DNA from: Microbacterium psychrotolerans | Lineage (GTDB): Bacteria > Actinomycetota > Actinomycetes > Actinomycetales > Microbacteriaceae | Direction: 5' to 3' | Assembly (NCBI RefSeq): GCF_031085295.1 | Contig: NZ_JAVFWO010000001.1 | Coordinates: 62,001-126,000 of the forward strand | DNA length: 64,000 nucleotides | Part shown: positions 16,478 through 25,151 of the stretch, one piece after another | How the letters are laid out: every line of letters begins with the position of its first letter | Position numbering within the stretch: position 1 is the first letter of the stretch | Program-made: the position numbers and the translations under genes | Notes under the pieces: model-generated | Told to the model about the DNA's origin: nothing | The model's database searches: none | The model's input: only the letters and a program-made list of their open reading frames with translations

Positions 16478-17083
16478 TCAGCCGCTGACGTCGACGGCCC
16501 GCATCGCCTCCGCGAGCGGGGCGTTGTGCGCGTCGAGGTGGGCGGCGATGCCGTCGCGCACCTCGGCGGGCTTGTTCTGGCTCAGCTTGGCGCGGGCATC
16601 GAACCGCGTCACGTGCAGACGCAGCCCGACGGTGCCCTTCGCGATGCGGCGGGTGCCCGCCTCGTCCTCGGCGAGACTGCGCCCGTGCGGGTGCCCCTGT
16701 TCGAAGTGGTCGGTCAGCTGCGCGAGCATCGCGTAGTTCGCCTCGTCGGACAGGATCTCCGGCGTGCCGTAGAGGTGGGCGGTCACGTGATTCCATGTCG
16801 GGACGAGGTCTCCCGGCGCGTACCAGCTCGACGACACGTAATCGTGCGGCCCCTGGATGATGACGAGCATCTCGTGCTGCCCGAGCCCATGGAGTTCGTC
16901 GTCGGGACGCCCGAAGTGGCTGAGGACGACGATGTCGTCCGTCTGCTCGTCGAGGAGCACGGGATAGTGCGAGGCCACCAGCCCGTCGGGGGTGTGCGAG
17001 ACGAACGTGGCCCAGGGATGGTGGCGGATGAGCGCCTTCACCTGCTCGGGGTCGGTCATGAGGTAGCGCGGCGTGTGACGCAT
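16478..17083 (-). CDS. PaiB-type FMN-binding protein
   Basis: The 201-residue protein begins MRHTPRYLMTDPEQV, has HPWATFVSHTPDGLVASHYPVLLDE, and carries the conserved VPTWNHVTAHLYG and GTVGLRLHVTRFDARAKLSQNK segments of the PaiB/pyridoxamine-oxidase-like split barrel, which binds FMN. PaiB was described in Bacillus as a negative regulator of proteases and sporulation, but most members are biochemically unknown. ATG 17083 overlaps the stop of the DMT gene (TGATG), so the two are coupled and lie under the control region shared with the MocR gene. A role in B6 or flavin chemistry would fit a PLP-containing MocR regulator next door. Confidence 0.8.
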   Translation of the reverse strand: MRHTPRYLMTDPEQVKALIRHHPWATFVSHTPDGLVASHYPVLLDEQTDDIVVLSHFGRPDDELHGLGQHEMLVIIQGPHDYVSSSWYAPGDLVPTWNHVTAHLYGTPEILSDEANYAMLAQLTDHFEQGHPHGRSLAEDEAGTRRIAKGTVGLRLHVTRFDARAKLSQNKPAEVRDGIAAHLDAHNAPLAEAMRAVDVSG

Positions 17084-18024
17084 CACGTGTCCTTTCGGGT
17101 GAGTCGGGTGCGGACGGCGAGGCCCGCGCAGGCGATGACGCCGAGTCCTCCGAGCAGGGTCGGCACACCGATGCGCTCGTGCAGGAGAAGGGCTGACCAC
17201 AGGATGCCGAGCACGGGCTGGACGAGCTGCACCTGGCTGACCTGCGCGATCGGGCCGATCGCGAGACCGCGGTACCAGGCGAAGAATCCCAGGAACATGC
17301 TGACGACTGCGAGATAAGCGAAAGCCGCCCACTCGACCGGTGTCGCCGTGGGCGGCTGCTGCACGACCGGCACGACCGTCGCGATGATCATCAGCGGCGC
17401 GGCCAGCACGAGTGCCCACGACACGGTCTGCCAGGAGCCGAGTTCGCGTGCGAGCAGACCGCCCTCCGCGTAGCCCATGGCGCACAGCAGCACCGCGAGG
17501 AACAGCAGCAGGTCGGCCTCATGCAGTTGTGGGAGACCGCCGTTCTGCAGCGATGCGAAGGTCATGGCCGCCACCGCACCGAGGCTCGCGAACACCCAGA
17601 ACGAGGTGGCCGGTCGCTCCTTGCCGCGCAGCACCGCCACCACGGCCGTCGCCGCGGGAAGGAGCCCGATCACGACGACGGCGTGGCTGGCCGGCACCGA
17701 CGTGAGCGCGAACGACGTCAGCAGCGGGAACCCCACGACGACCCCGGCGGCGACGATCGCCAGCCGCGCCCACTGCCTCGGCGTCGGCACCGGAGCGGTG
17801 CCCGGCCGCCGTCGGCGGGCGATCGAGAGCGCGAGGACGGCGAGCGCGGCGGCGACCACGGCGCGACCCGATCCGATGAACAGCGGCGACAGACCGCCGA
17901 CCGCCACGCGCGTGAAGGGGAGGGTGAACGAGAAGGCGACGATGCCGAGCAGTCCCCACCCCAGGCCGGCGAGGCGGGGTAGCACTGTCGGTGGATCGAG
18001 AGTAGCGCTACTCTGTTCTGTCAT
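17083..18024 (-). CDS. DMT-superfamily (EamA) transporter
   Basis: This 313-residue protein shows ten hydrophobic segments and two EamA repeats (first GIVAFSFTLPFTRVAVGGLSP, second WAAFAYLAVVSMFLGFFAWYRGLAIGPIAQVSQVQLVQPV). Members export amino acids, nucleobases or other small metabolites. The ATG at 18024 shares the sequence CATG with the MocR ATG on the other strand, so the two divergent genes overlap by 2 bp. TATCCT ends 5 bases before this ATG, within the MocR gene, and suggests a leaderless transcript. A GTG at codon 14 is an alternative start. The arrangement suggests that MocR controls this exporter. Confidence 0.85.
   Translation of the reverse strand: MTEQSSATLDPPTVLPRLAGLGWGLLGIVAFSFTLPFTRVAVGGLSPLFIGSGRAVVAAALAVLALSIARRRRPGTAPVPTPRQWARLAIVAAGVVVGFPLLTSFALTSVPASHAVVVIGLLPAATAVVAVLRGKERPATSFWVFASLGAVAAMTFASLQNGGLPQLHEADLLLFLAVLLCAMGYAEGGLLARELGSWQTVSWALVLAAPLMIIATVVPVVQQPPTATPVEWAAFAYLAVVSMFLGFFAWYRGLAIGPIAQVSQVQLVQPVLGILWSALLLHERIGVPTLLGGLGVIACAGLAVRTRLTRKDT
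17999..18014. promoter_or_regulatory. 16-bp perfect palindrome at the DMT/MocR divergent start
   Basis: AGAGTAGCGCTACTCT is a perfect palindrome. It lies in codons 5-9 of the DMT gene and overlaps the TACTCT -10 element that precedes the MocR start by 8 bases. This is a good candidate for an autoregulatory MocR binding site. Confidence 0.5.
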
Positions 18025-19435
18025 GGGCCAGGATAGCACCGCACGGATGACCGCGGAACTGCGAGCTTGGATCGCCGCGGCGCCGCCGGGGGCTCAGCTG
18101 CCCTCGAACCGCGCGCTGGTCGCCCGCTACGGCGCGAGTCCGGTCACCGTGCAGAAGGCCATGCGTCACCTCATCGGCGCCGGACTCGTCGAGAGCCGCC
18201 CCGGGGTCGGCACGTTCGTTCGAGCGGTGCGGACCGCGCGTCCGGCGGAGTACGGCTGGCAGACGGCAGCCCTCGGGGCTCCCCCGGCGCGCGTGTCGAT
18301 GCTGTCGTCGACGCAGCGATCGGTGGCGCCCGACGCCATCGGGCTGCACTCCGGGTATCCGGCATCCGATCTGCTTCCGGAGCGCGCGGTACGGGCTGCG
18401 ATCGCCCGCGTGGCTCGCACCAACGCCGCCGTCGTCCGCTCGCCGGTCGCCGGGATGCCCGAGCTTCAGGAGTGGTTCGCCCACGAGCTCGCCATGGTCG
18501 CCCCGGCGGGCGTCACGCCGCCCACTGCCCGGGACGTCCTCATCATCTCGGGCAGTCAGAGCGGGCTGTCGTCGATCTTCCGCGCCGTGGTGGGTCCAGG
18601 GCAGCCGCTCCTGATCGAGTCGCCCACCTACTGGGGCGCGATGCTGGCCGCCGAGCAGGCCGGCGTCACCCTGGTGCCCGTCCCCTCCGGCGCGTTCGGC
18701 CCCGATCCCGACGAGGTCGATCGCGCGCTGGAGCGCAGCGGGGCGCGTGCGTTCTACGCCCAGCCCACGTTCGCCAACCCGACGGGCGGGCGGTGGCCGA
18801 GCTCGACCTCGGACGCCGTGCTCGAGATCTGCCGCCGGCGCGGGGCGTTCCTCATCGAGGACGACTGGGCGCACGATCTCGCGATCGACGCCGACCCGCG
18901 TCCGATCGCGGCGCACGACGACGACGGGCACGTGATCTACGTGCGCTCCCTCACCAAGAGCGTCTCGCCCGCACTGCGGGTGGCAGCGGTCATCGCGCGC
19001 GGGCCGGCGCGCGAGCGCATCCTCACCGACCGCGCCGCCGAGTCCATGTACGTCAGCGGGCTGCTGCAGTCGGCGGCGCTCGACGTGGTGACCCAGCCTG
19101 CGTGGCGCAGTCACCTGCGTGCCCTGCGCCCGCAGCTGCGCAGCCGCCGCGACCTCCTGCTCGACGGCCTCCGCGAGCACGCCCCGACGGCCCACGTCGA
19201 CACCGTCCCCGCCGGCGGCCTCAACCTGTGGGCGCGCCTGCCCGACGGCGTGGACGCCGCGGAGGTGGTCAGGCAGTCCGAGGCCCGAGGACTCACCATC
19301 GCGGCCGGCGACGAGTGGTTCCCCGCGGAGCCGTCAGGACCCTACGTGCGCCTCAACTACTCGAGCGAAGCCCCGGCCCGCTTCCCGGAGGCCGCACGCA
19401 TCCTCGGCGAGGTGCTCGCGGAGGCAGCCGACTGA
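18023..19435 (+). CDS. MocR-type regulator (GntR winged helix plus aminotransferase domain)
   Basis: The protein is 470 residues. Residues 1-75 form a GntR winged helix (LPSNRALVARYGASPVTVQKAMRHLIGAGLVESRPGVGTFV). Residues 100-470 form a fold-type I aminotransferase domain with PTFANPTGG, EDDWAHDLAID and the PLP lysine K312 in SLTKSVSPALRVA. MocR regulators sense PLP or an amino-containing effector. The start is ATG 18023 (leaderless) or possibly ATG 18047; only the second would leave the DMT promoter outside the coding region. The divergent EamA exporter and PaiB-like gene are its likely targets. Confidence 0.9.
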   Translation: MGQDSTARMTAELRAWIAAAPPGAQLPSNRALVARYGASPVTVQKAMRHLIGAGLVESRPGVGTFVRAVRTARPAEYGWQTAALGAPPARVSMLSSTQRSVAPDAIGLHSGYPASDLLPERAVRAAIARVARTNAAVVRSPVAGMPELQEWFAHELAMVAPAGVTPPTARDVLIISGSQSGLSSIFRAVVGPGQPLLIESPTYWGAMLAAEQAGVTLVPVPSGAFGPDPDEVDRALERSGARAFYAQPTFANPTGGRWPSSTSDAVLEICRRRGAFLIEDDWAHDLAIDADPRPIAAHDDDGHVIYVRSLTKSVSPALRVAAVIARGPARERILTDRAAESMYVSGLLQSAALDVVTQPAWRSHLRALRPQLRSRRDLLLDGLREHAPTAHVDTVPAGGLNLWARLPDGVDAAEVVRQSEARGLTIAAGDEWFPAEPSGPYVRLNYSSEAPARFPEAARILGEVLAEAAD

Positions 19436-19464
19436 GGTCGCGTCTCCGACACGCCCACGCGAAA

Positions 19465-19499
19465 GCGGGCGGGGCCACTCGCAGAGTGTCCCCGCCCGC
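19465..19499. terminator. Bidirectional terminator between the MocR and GH59-like genes
   Basis: GCGGGCGGGG and CCCCGCCCGC form a perfect 10-bp stem, with an inner CACT/AGTG extension. It lies between two convergent stop codons (19435 and 19513). Confidence 0.7.
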
Positions 19500-19512
19500 C
19501 GTCCGCCATCCG

Positions 19513-22500
19513 CTACTTCGACACGGTCACCTTGAGCGGTGCGCTCACCGTCGTCCCGGCCGCGTTGATGAACTCGACGGTGTAGGTGTACGTGCCCTTC
19601 GCCTTGCCCGCGATGGGGAGCGTCGCTCGCTGAGCCCCCGGCGAGGCCGCGGTCAGCGGGCCCGAGGCGACTTCGGCGCCGTTCTCGAGGAACCGGTACG
19701 AGGTGGCGTTCGTGCCCCACCACAGGTCCGCCGTGACGACGTACTTGCCGTCGCCGTCCTTGTTGTCGGCAGACAGGACCGGCTTGCCCGGTGCCGCGTC
19801 GGTGACCTTCACGGTGAGCGGCTGGGTCGCGGTCGTGCCCTTCGAGTTCAGCAGCTCTCCGGTGAAGACGTAGGTGCCGTTCGGCAGGCCGTCGATGTCG
19901 ACGACGGCGCGCTGTGCGCCCGGCGTCATCATCGTGAGCGGCACCTTGGCGACGAGCTCACCGTCGCGGTAGAGCTTGAACAGCGAGCCGTTCTCGCCCC
20001 ACCACAGGTTCATCGTGATCTGGAACGCGCCGTCCTTGAGACCGGTGTCCCAGCCGTCGTTCGACGAGAGCACGCCCTTGGCCGGGGCGGTCTTCGCGCC
20101 GTCGTCGGATGCGACCTCGGGAAGGGTGACGGATGCCGTGGCCGCCGACCGCGCGCCCTCACCGAGGACGTTGACCCCCGCCACCTCGTACGCGTGCGTG
20201 GTGCCGAGCTCGAGCGCCTTCACGGTGCAGGTCGTCCCGCTCGTCTCGCACACGGCGTCGGTCCCACCGGCCTCATAGACCCGGTACCCGGTGAATCCCG
20301 GTCCGGTGAGGGCAGCGGCATCCCACGAGACGGTGATCGAGGTGTCGCCCGCGAGAGCGGCCGTCGCGTTCTGCGGCGCCCCCGGGAGTGTCTGGTCGGC
20401 GACGGCCAGCCACGAGATGACCGGCTTCTCACTGCCGGCGCCCTCGTTCGTCACGAGGTAGTCGACCGTGGCAGGCGCGGCCAGTGTGAACGTGAGCGGA
20501 GCCGCGATCGGCGTGTTCGAGCCCGACAGCGGGACGCTGCCCTTGGCGAGCTCCGTGCCACCGACGGACACCGTCTGGTACATCGATCGGTTCACGCCCC
20601 ACCACTCGGTGAACCCGCCGGTGAGGGTGTACGTGCCCGCGTCGAGCGGCAGCCGGTAGACGAGTTTCGTCGTGTCCTGGTAGAGACCCGTCGAGTACTT
20701 GTCGTTGGTGTCGGTGGTGCCCTTCGTCTTCATGCCGTCGGCGACGTAGCCCCACTGGTCGGCGGCCGTCGAGACCTGGTCGACCTTGTCGTTGCGCAGT
20801 GCCACCGCGTCGGCGACCGCCGCGTACTGCGGCGACGCCGCACCACTCGTACCCGCGTCGATGTAGTACACCAGCGCCGGAGGAACGATCTCGAAGCCCG
20901 CGATCACCGCCTGATCGGTATCGGTCAGTCGACCGGTCACGGTGAGCTTGGCGTACTCGGTGCGAGGCTGCGCGGCGGACTCGGCATCCCACTCCACGGC
21001 CCGCTCCGTGCCGGCGACGTCGACCGTCTCGGGCAGATCATCCTCGACGCCCAGGGCGCCCTGCACACCGAGATCGCGCGGAAGGCTCTGCACGTAGACC
21101 AGCGCGAGGCGGGCGTTGTAGCCGCTCGTGCCGTTGGTGCCGAACTCCACGTCCACCACGGCGTCCGCGTCGATCGTCAGCGTCTGCGCGACCGCGGTGA
21201 CCGCACCCGTCGAGACCGCCGTCTTGGTCGTCTCGGCGCCCGAGACCTTGACCTTCGAGTAGACGTTGGTCGTGAGGCCTGCCCGCGGCGCCTGGACCGC
21301 GACGATGTTGTACGAACCCGCCGGCAGCGCCAGGTGATAGGTGACCGGCTTGTTGTAGTCGGCGCCGACGTAGGACGAGCCCCAGTCCTGCGGCGTGCCG
21401 GCCGCCAGAGTCGTCGCGGTCGTGGAGTATCCCCACGTCTCGCCGGCCGTCGTGCCGTCCCACTTCTGGTCGCTCGTGTCATTGCGCAGATCGGGGAAGG
21501 ATGCCAGAGCGGCGGCGTACACCGATCCGTCCGGCGCCCCCGACGAGCCCGAGTCGATGAAGTACTCGAGGTCTGCCGGCACGACGAGGACCGTGGCGCT
21601 GAAGCGCTGGTACACGCCCGACGACAGCTTCTCGGTCGAACGGCCGGTCGCGGCGAACGTGCCGAGCTCGGGCGTGGTCTTCGCGGAAGCGACGGAGCCG
21701 AGGCTCCAGGTCACCTTCGACTCGGAACCCGCGAGGGTGAGCTCGGCCGGCAGCGTGCGATCGGTCGACTTGATCGACACCACGCCGAGGCTGATCACAT
21801 CGGCACTGACGTCCTTGGGTGTCAGCCCGTCGGCCGCCACGGTGAGCCGCGCGGCGAGCGACGCCGCGCCCTCGGCGTCGAGGCCGTACGCCCCCGCGTC
21901 GGCGACGGCGGAGGTCGCGTCGCCGAGCACCGCCGCGAACACCGCCCACGTCTCGGCGCTGTACTCGCTCTCGTCGAGGCCCTTCACGGTGTCGATCGCG
22001 GCGGCGAGCGCCGTGGTGTCCACGGCTGCGGAGTCGGCGGTCGCCGTGATCACGCCCACCGCGTCGACGTTGATGGACGCGTCGTTCGCGGTCTTGATGA
22101 CGACCGTGTGCGCAGCGTCCTTAAGCCCGCGGAGGATGAACGTCGTCCGCTCGCTGCCTGCGGCGAAGGTCGGCGCCGCCGCCGCGATCGGGACGCCGTC
22201 CACGCTCACATCGAGCGTCGTCGCACCGCCGTTGGTGCCGATGATGTCGAGGCCGGTGCCGGTGAACGAGTACGTCATCGCGGCGCCCTTGGCCGTGCTC
22301 TTGGAAGCGGTGCGCTGCCACTCGAACATGCCCTGGCCGTTCACGTGGCTCCAGCTCGCATCGAACTTCAGCACCGGGACGGAGCGATCCTCCCAGCTGG
22401 TCTGGTGCATGCCGTCGATGATCGTCGCGTAGTAGGGCGTGAAGCCCGGCACGGTCTCGATCTTCAGGTTGTCGAACTGCACGAAGGTGAAGCTCGAGCC

Positions 22501-24966
22501 CAGCTGGATCCGGCCGGCGGCCTGCGGTGCGGCATCCGTGTAGGTCGCCACCTGCACCCCGTTGACATACGCCGTGTAGACAGCACCGGCGACCTTGACC
22601 GCGATGTTGTTCCACACTCCCGCGCCGGTCTTGAAGCCGGCGGCCGGTGTGCTCGCGACCGAGCCGGTCGACAGGGTGGCGCCGAAGCGCATGAAGGTCC
22701 AGGCGCCGGTCGGATCGATCTTCAGCTCCGCAGCCGAGACGCTCTGGCCGTTGGCCGTGCCGCCCTGCTCGCGCGCGCCGATCGTCGCGTACTGCGCTCC
22801 GGCCGCCTCGAACAGCACGTCCGACGAGACCGTGTAGTTCGTCCAGCGGGCGTCGCCGATCGTGGTCTTGGGGTCACCGGCGTTCCACGCTCCTCCCGCC
22901 ATTCCCGGACCCACCTGCTGGCGGAGCACGCGGCCGTGTGAGGCATCCGCGGTAGCGACAGACTCGAACGCGCCGTTCGTGTCGTTCGTGTAGCGGGGCG
23001 TCGCGCCGTAGTCCTCGCTCTGCACTGCGGGCGTTCCCGCGGGCTTGGCCTCGGCGCCGCGGCTGTCGAGGTACGACTGGCCCGAATCGACCAGCCGGCC
23101 GGTCGCCGGGTCGTAGCCCTTGATCGTGCCTTCCTCGCTGTAGTCGAAGTCGTCGGCGTAGATGAACGCGTCGTCGGTCACGCCGTTGACATTTCCGCTC
23201 GCGTCGGTGTCGAGCACATCGCGTCCGCCGTCGGCGTCGGTGTACTCGTCCGACGTGGGAAGCGAGCTGCCGTAGCCGTCCTTGGCGGTGAGAGCGCCGC
23301 CCGCTCCTGCGGTCGCGTGGTCGAGGGTCGTGAGGGTGAGCGCCGACCACGGCTTGACCGTGACGGTGTAGGCGCCGTCAGCGGCGGGCGTGAGCTCGCC
23401 GACCGGCTTCAGGTAGTTCGCGTCATAGGCCTGCCCGGCGTCGGCGGCGCGGGTCTCCCAGAGCTCGGCCGTCTGATCGGAGCCGAGGTCGAGATCGCTC
23501 GCCACGACGCGATAGGTCTTCGTGAATTTGCTGTCGTTGATGATGACGGTCGAGAAATCCGAGGCGTCGGGGGCGGCGAGCGTCGTGTAGGAGGCTCCGC
23601 CGGCACGCGCTCCGCTCGGCGGATTGCCGGTGCCGAGCTCGCTCTTCGACGCCTGCGGGATCGCCCGCCAGATGCCGGCGGTGTTGTCGGCGTTCTCCCA
23701 CCCGAGCTTCGCGAACTGGGTGAACTGCTCGATCACCGCGAGGCCGCCGTCGTAGTACATCCAGCCCGACCACGGGTCGCGGGCGTTGACGAGTTCCTTC
23801 GACGAGTACTGGAACCCGTCGTAGAACGAGCCGATGGCGGGCTGGAAGATGTTCAGCGTCCGGCGCGAGGCGGAGAAGCCCGTGGTGACCCAGTTGCCCA
23901 TCTCGAGCGCGCTGTTGGTCCCGCCGAACTGGGTGCCGAAGCCCCCCTGCTCGTCGCCGGCGTTGTTGTTGGGACGATCCGCGGAACTCGAGAATGTCGA
24001 CTGGCCCTCCGAGTTCCAGACCTCCTTGTCGAGCTGCTCCGCGATCTTCTTCATGTTGCCGGCGCTGTCATCGGCACTGGAGTAGTGGAATCCGACGACG
24101 TCGACGGCGTCGCGCAGCGACGAGTCGGTGGCCGAGGTCATCGCGTTGCCGAACGACACCGGCGGCGTGCCGACCGTGTCGGCGGCGACGGTCTGGATGG
24201 CGTGGAAGAGGTTCTTCTCCTCGTCCGAAGCGAAGCCGTTGTTGGGGTCCGACGCGCCGGCACCCTCGTACCCCGCGGTGTCGGCCGCGACCCAGGCCGA
24301 GAAGTTCTTGTACAGCTGGATGTTCGGGGTGCTGGTCTCGTTCGTGTCGGGGTTGATCGAGTCGACCATCACCCCGTACTCGCGGTATGCGGCCAGCACG
24401 GTGTTCTTGAACCAGATGTACTGGTCGGCATCGTTGGCCACCCATGCCGGGCGGTTCCAGCGCAGGAGGCTGAGGTGCACGTCGCCGTGGGCGACGAGCT
24501 GCGCGTCGGCCGCGAGCTGGAAGCCCGGCTCGCGCTGCACGTTCGGGTACTCGTCGCGGCTGCGCATCGTCGACGCGTTGGGGCCGGTCGAGGTGTTGCG
24601 GTCATTGCCCATCTCGATCTTGACGGTGGTCATGATCGGGTGGTCGCCGCCGAAGAGCGTCTCGATCAGCTCCCAGTACTTGTCGGGATGCTGCGACTTG
24701 TAGTCGAGGAGGAGCGCGCTGGTCGAGTTGGCCGACAGCACCCCGAAGCCCTTGAACGTGAGACCGTTCTTGTTCAGCGCGGCCGCCGCGACGTCGGCAC
24801 CGGTGACGTTCACCACGACCGGGTCGGTCACCGCCGCCTGCGCCATGGTCGGCACCGCGAGCGGCGCTGCGATCACCGCGGCGGTCACCGCCGCCGCCAG
24901 TGCGATCCTCATTCTCCGCGGTGGCTTCTGAGCGACCTTCGGACGAGGTGTCCCTGCCTGCGACAT
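19513..24966 (-). CDS. Very large secreted GH59-like glycosidase with accessory domains
   Basis: The product is 1817 residues. A Sec signal peptide with cleavage near PTMAQA|A (about 44) is followed by a TIM-barrel and beta domain resembling GH59 galactocerebrosidases: FKGFGVLSANSTSALLLDYK, VKIEMGNDRNTSTGP, INPDTNE with E210 as likely acid/base, VDVVGFHY, and VWNSEG with E320 as likely nucleophile. Then come a concanavalin-like domain (near DARWTNYTVSSDVLF), a carbohydrate-binding-like region, Ig and NPCBM-like stretches, a fibronectin type III domain (QNATAALAGDTSITVSW) and two chitinase-A N-terminal-type Ig repeats (LWWGENGSLFKLYRDG and LWWGTNATSYRFLENG). I see no sortase motif or final membrane helix, so it is probably released. 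ATG 24966 is chosen because it opens just before the signal peptide. Confidence 0.75.
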   Translation of the reverse strand: MSQAGTPRPKVAQKPPRRMRIALAAAVTAAVIAAPLAVPTMAQAAVTDPVVVNVTGADVAAAALNKNGLTFKGFGVLSANSTSALLLDYKSQHPDKYWELIETLFGGDHPIMTTVKIEMGNDRNTSTGPNASTMRSRDEYPNVQREPGFQLAADAQLVAHGDVHLSLLRWNRPAWVANDADQYIWFKNTVLAAYREYGVMVDSINPDTNETSTPNIQLYKNFSAWVAADTAGYEGAGASDPNNGFASDEEKNLFHAIQTVAADTVGTPPVSFGNAMTSATDSSLRDAVDVVGFHYSSADDSAGNMKKIAEQLDKEVWNSEGQSTFSSSADRPNNNAGDEQGGFGTQFGGTNSALEMGNWVTTGFSASRRTLNIFQPAIGSFYDGFQYSSKELVNARDPWSGWMYYDGGLAVIEQFTQFAKLGWENADNTAGIWRAIPQASKSELGTGNPPSGARAGGASYTTLAAPDASDFSTVIINDSKFTKTYRVVASDLDLGSDQTAELWETRAADAGQAYDANYLKPVGELTPAADGAYTVTVKPWSALTLTTLDHATAGAGGALTAKDGYGSSLPTSDEYTDADGGRDVLDTDASGNVNGVTDDAFIYADDFDYSEEGTIKGYDPATGRLVDSGQSYLDSRGAEAKPAGTPAVQSEDYGATPRYTNDTNGAFESVATADASHGRVLRQQVGPGMAGGAWNAGDPKTTIGDARWTNYTVSSDVLFEAAGAQYATIGAREQGGTANGQSVSAAELKIDPTGAWTFMRFGATLSTGSVASTPAAGFKTGAGVWNNIAVKVAGAVYTAYVNGVQVATYTDAAPQAAGRIQLGSSFTFVQFDNLKIETVPGFTPYYATIIDGMHQTSWEDRSVPVLKFDASWSHVNGQGMFEWQRTASKSTAKGAAMTYSFTGTGLDIIGTNGGATTLDVSVDGVPIAAAAPTFAAGSERTTFILRGLKDAAHTVVIKTANDASINVDAVGVITATADSAAVDTTALAAAIDTVKGLDESEYSAETWAVFAAVLGDATSAVADAGAYGLDAEGAASLAARLTVAADGLTPKDVSADVISLGVVSIKSTDRTLPAELTLAGSESKVTWSLGSVASAKTTPELGTFAATGRSTEKLSSGVYQRFSATVLVVPADLEYFIDSGSSGAPDGSVYAAALASFPDLRNDTSDQKWDGTTAGETWGYSTTATTLAAGTPQDWGSSYVGADYNKPVTYHLALPAGSYNIVAVQAPRAGLTTNVYSKVKVSGAETTKTAVSTGAVTAVAQTLTIDADAVVDVEFGTNGTSGYNARLALVYVQSLPRDLGVQGALGVEDDLPETVDVAGTERAVEWDAESAAQPRTEYAKLTVTGRLTDTDQAVIAGFEIVPPALVYYIDAGTSGAASPQYAAVADAVALRNDKVDQVSTAADQWGYVADGMKTKGTTDTNDKYSTGLYQDTTKLVYRLPLDAGTYTLTGGFTEWWGVNRSMYQTVSVGGTELAKGSVPLSGSNTPIAAPLTFTLAAPATVDYLVTNEGAGSEKPVISWLAVADQTLPGAPQNATAALAGDTSITVSWDAAALTGPGFTGYRVYEAGGTDAVCETSGTTCTVKALELGTTHAYEVAGVNVLGEGARSAATASVTLPEVASDDGAKTAPAKGVLSSNDGWDTGLKDGAFQITMNLWWGENGSLFKLYRDGELVAKVPLTMMTPGAQRAVVDIDGLPNGTYVFTGELLNSKGTTATQPLTVKVTDAAPGKPVLSADNKDGDGKYVVTADLWWGTNATSYRFLENGAEVASGPLTAASPGAQRATLPIAGKAKGTYTYTVEFINAAGTTVSAPLKVTVSK

Positions 24967-25094
24967 CGCAGTCTCCGTTCCCTGGGCTTCCCACGTGCGC
25001 TCGCGAACCCGGGCCGGCTTCGACGCACGAAAGGGCACGTCCGCGTGCCCGCAGCGAAATCCTGCAACGAGAAGGAAGGATGCCGGAACCGAAC

Positions 25095-25136
25095 CGAACA
25101 CACTTGATCACTCTTGAACTGATTCGAACACACTTG
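25095..25136. promoter_or_regulatory. Direct-repeat operator between the GH59-like gene and its regulator
   Basis: The 12-mer CGAACACACTTG occurs at 25095-25106 and again at 25125-25136, 30 bp apart, or about three helical turns. DeoR-type repressors often bind direct repeats. The second copy lies in the promoter spacer of the regulator gene. Confidence 0.6.
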
Positions 25137-25142
25137 TACGCT
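25114..25142 (+). promoter_or_regulatory. Promoter of the DeoR/LacI hybrid regulator
   Basis: TTGAAC (25114-25119) and TACGCT (25137-25142) are 17 bp apart. The predicted start point lies at or within a few bases of ATG 25152, so the mRNA is probably leaderless. Confidence 0.55.
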
Positions 25143-25151
25143 GAGGCGATC

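Noticed and set aside
18067..22941. Open frame of about 1620 codons on the plus strand
   Set aside because: It overlaps the 3' part of the MocR gene and is antisense to the GH59-like gene. Its product is Arg/Val/Gly-rich with no domain; long antisense frames are expected at 70% GC.
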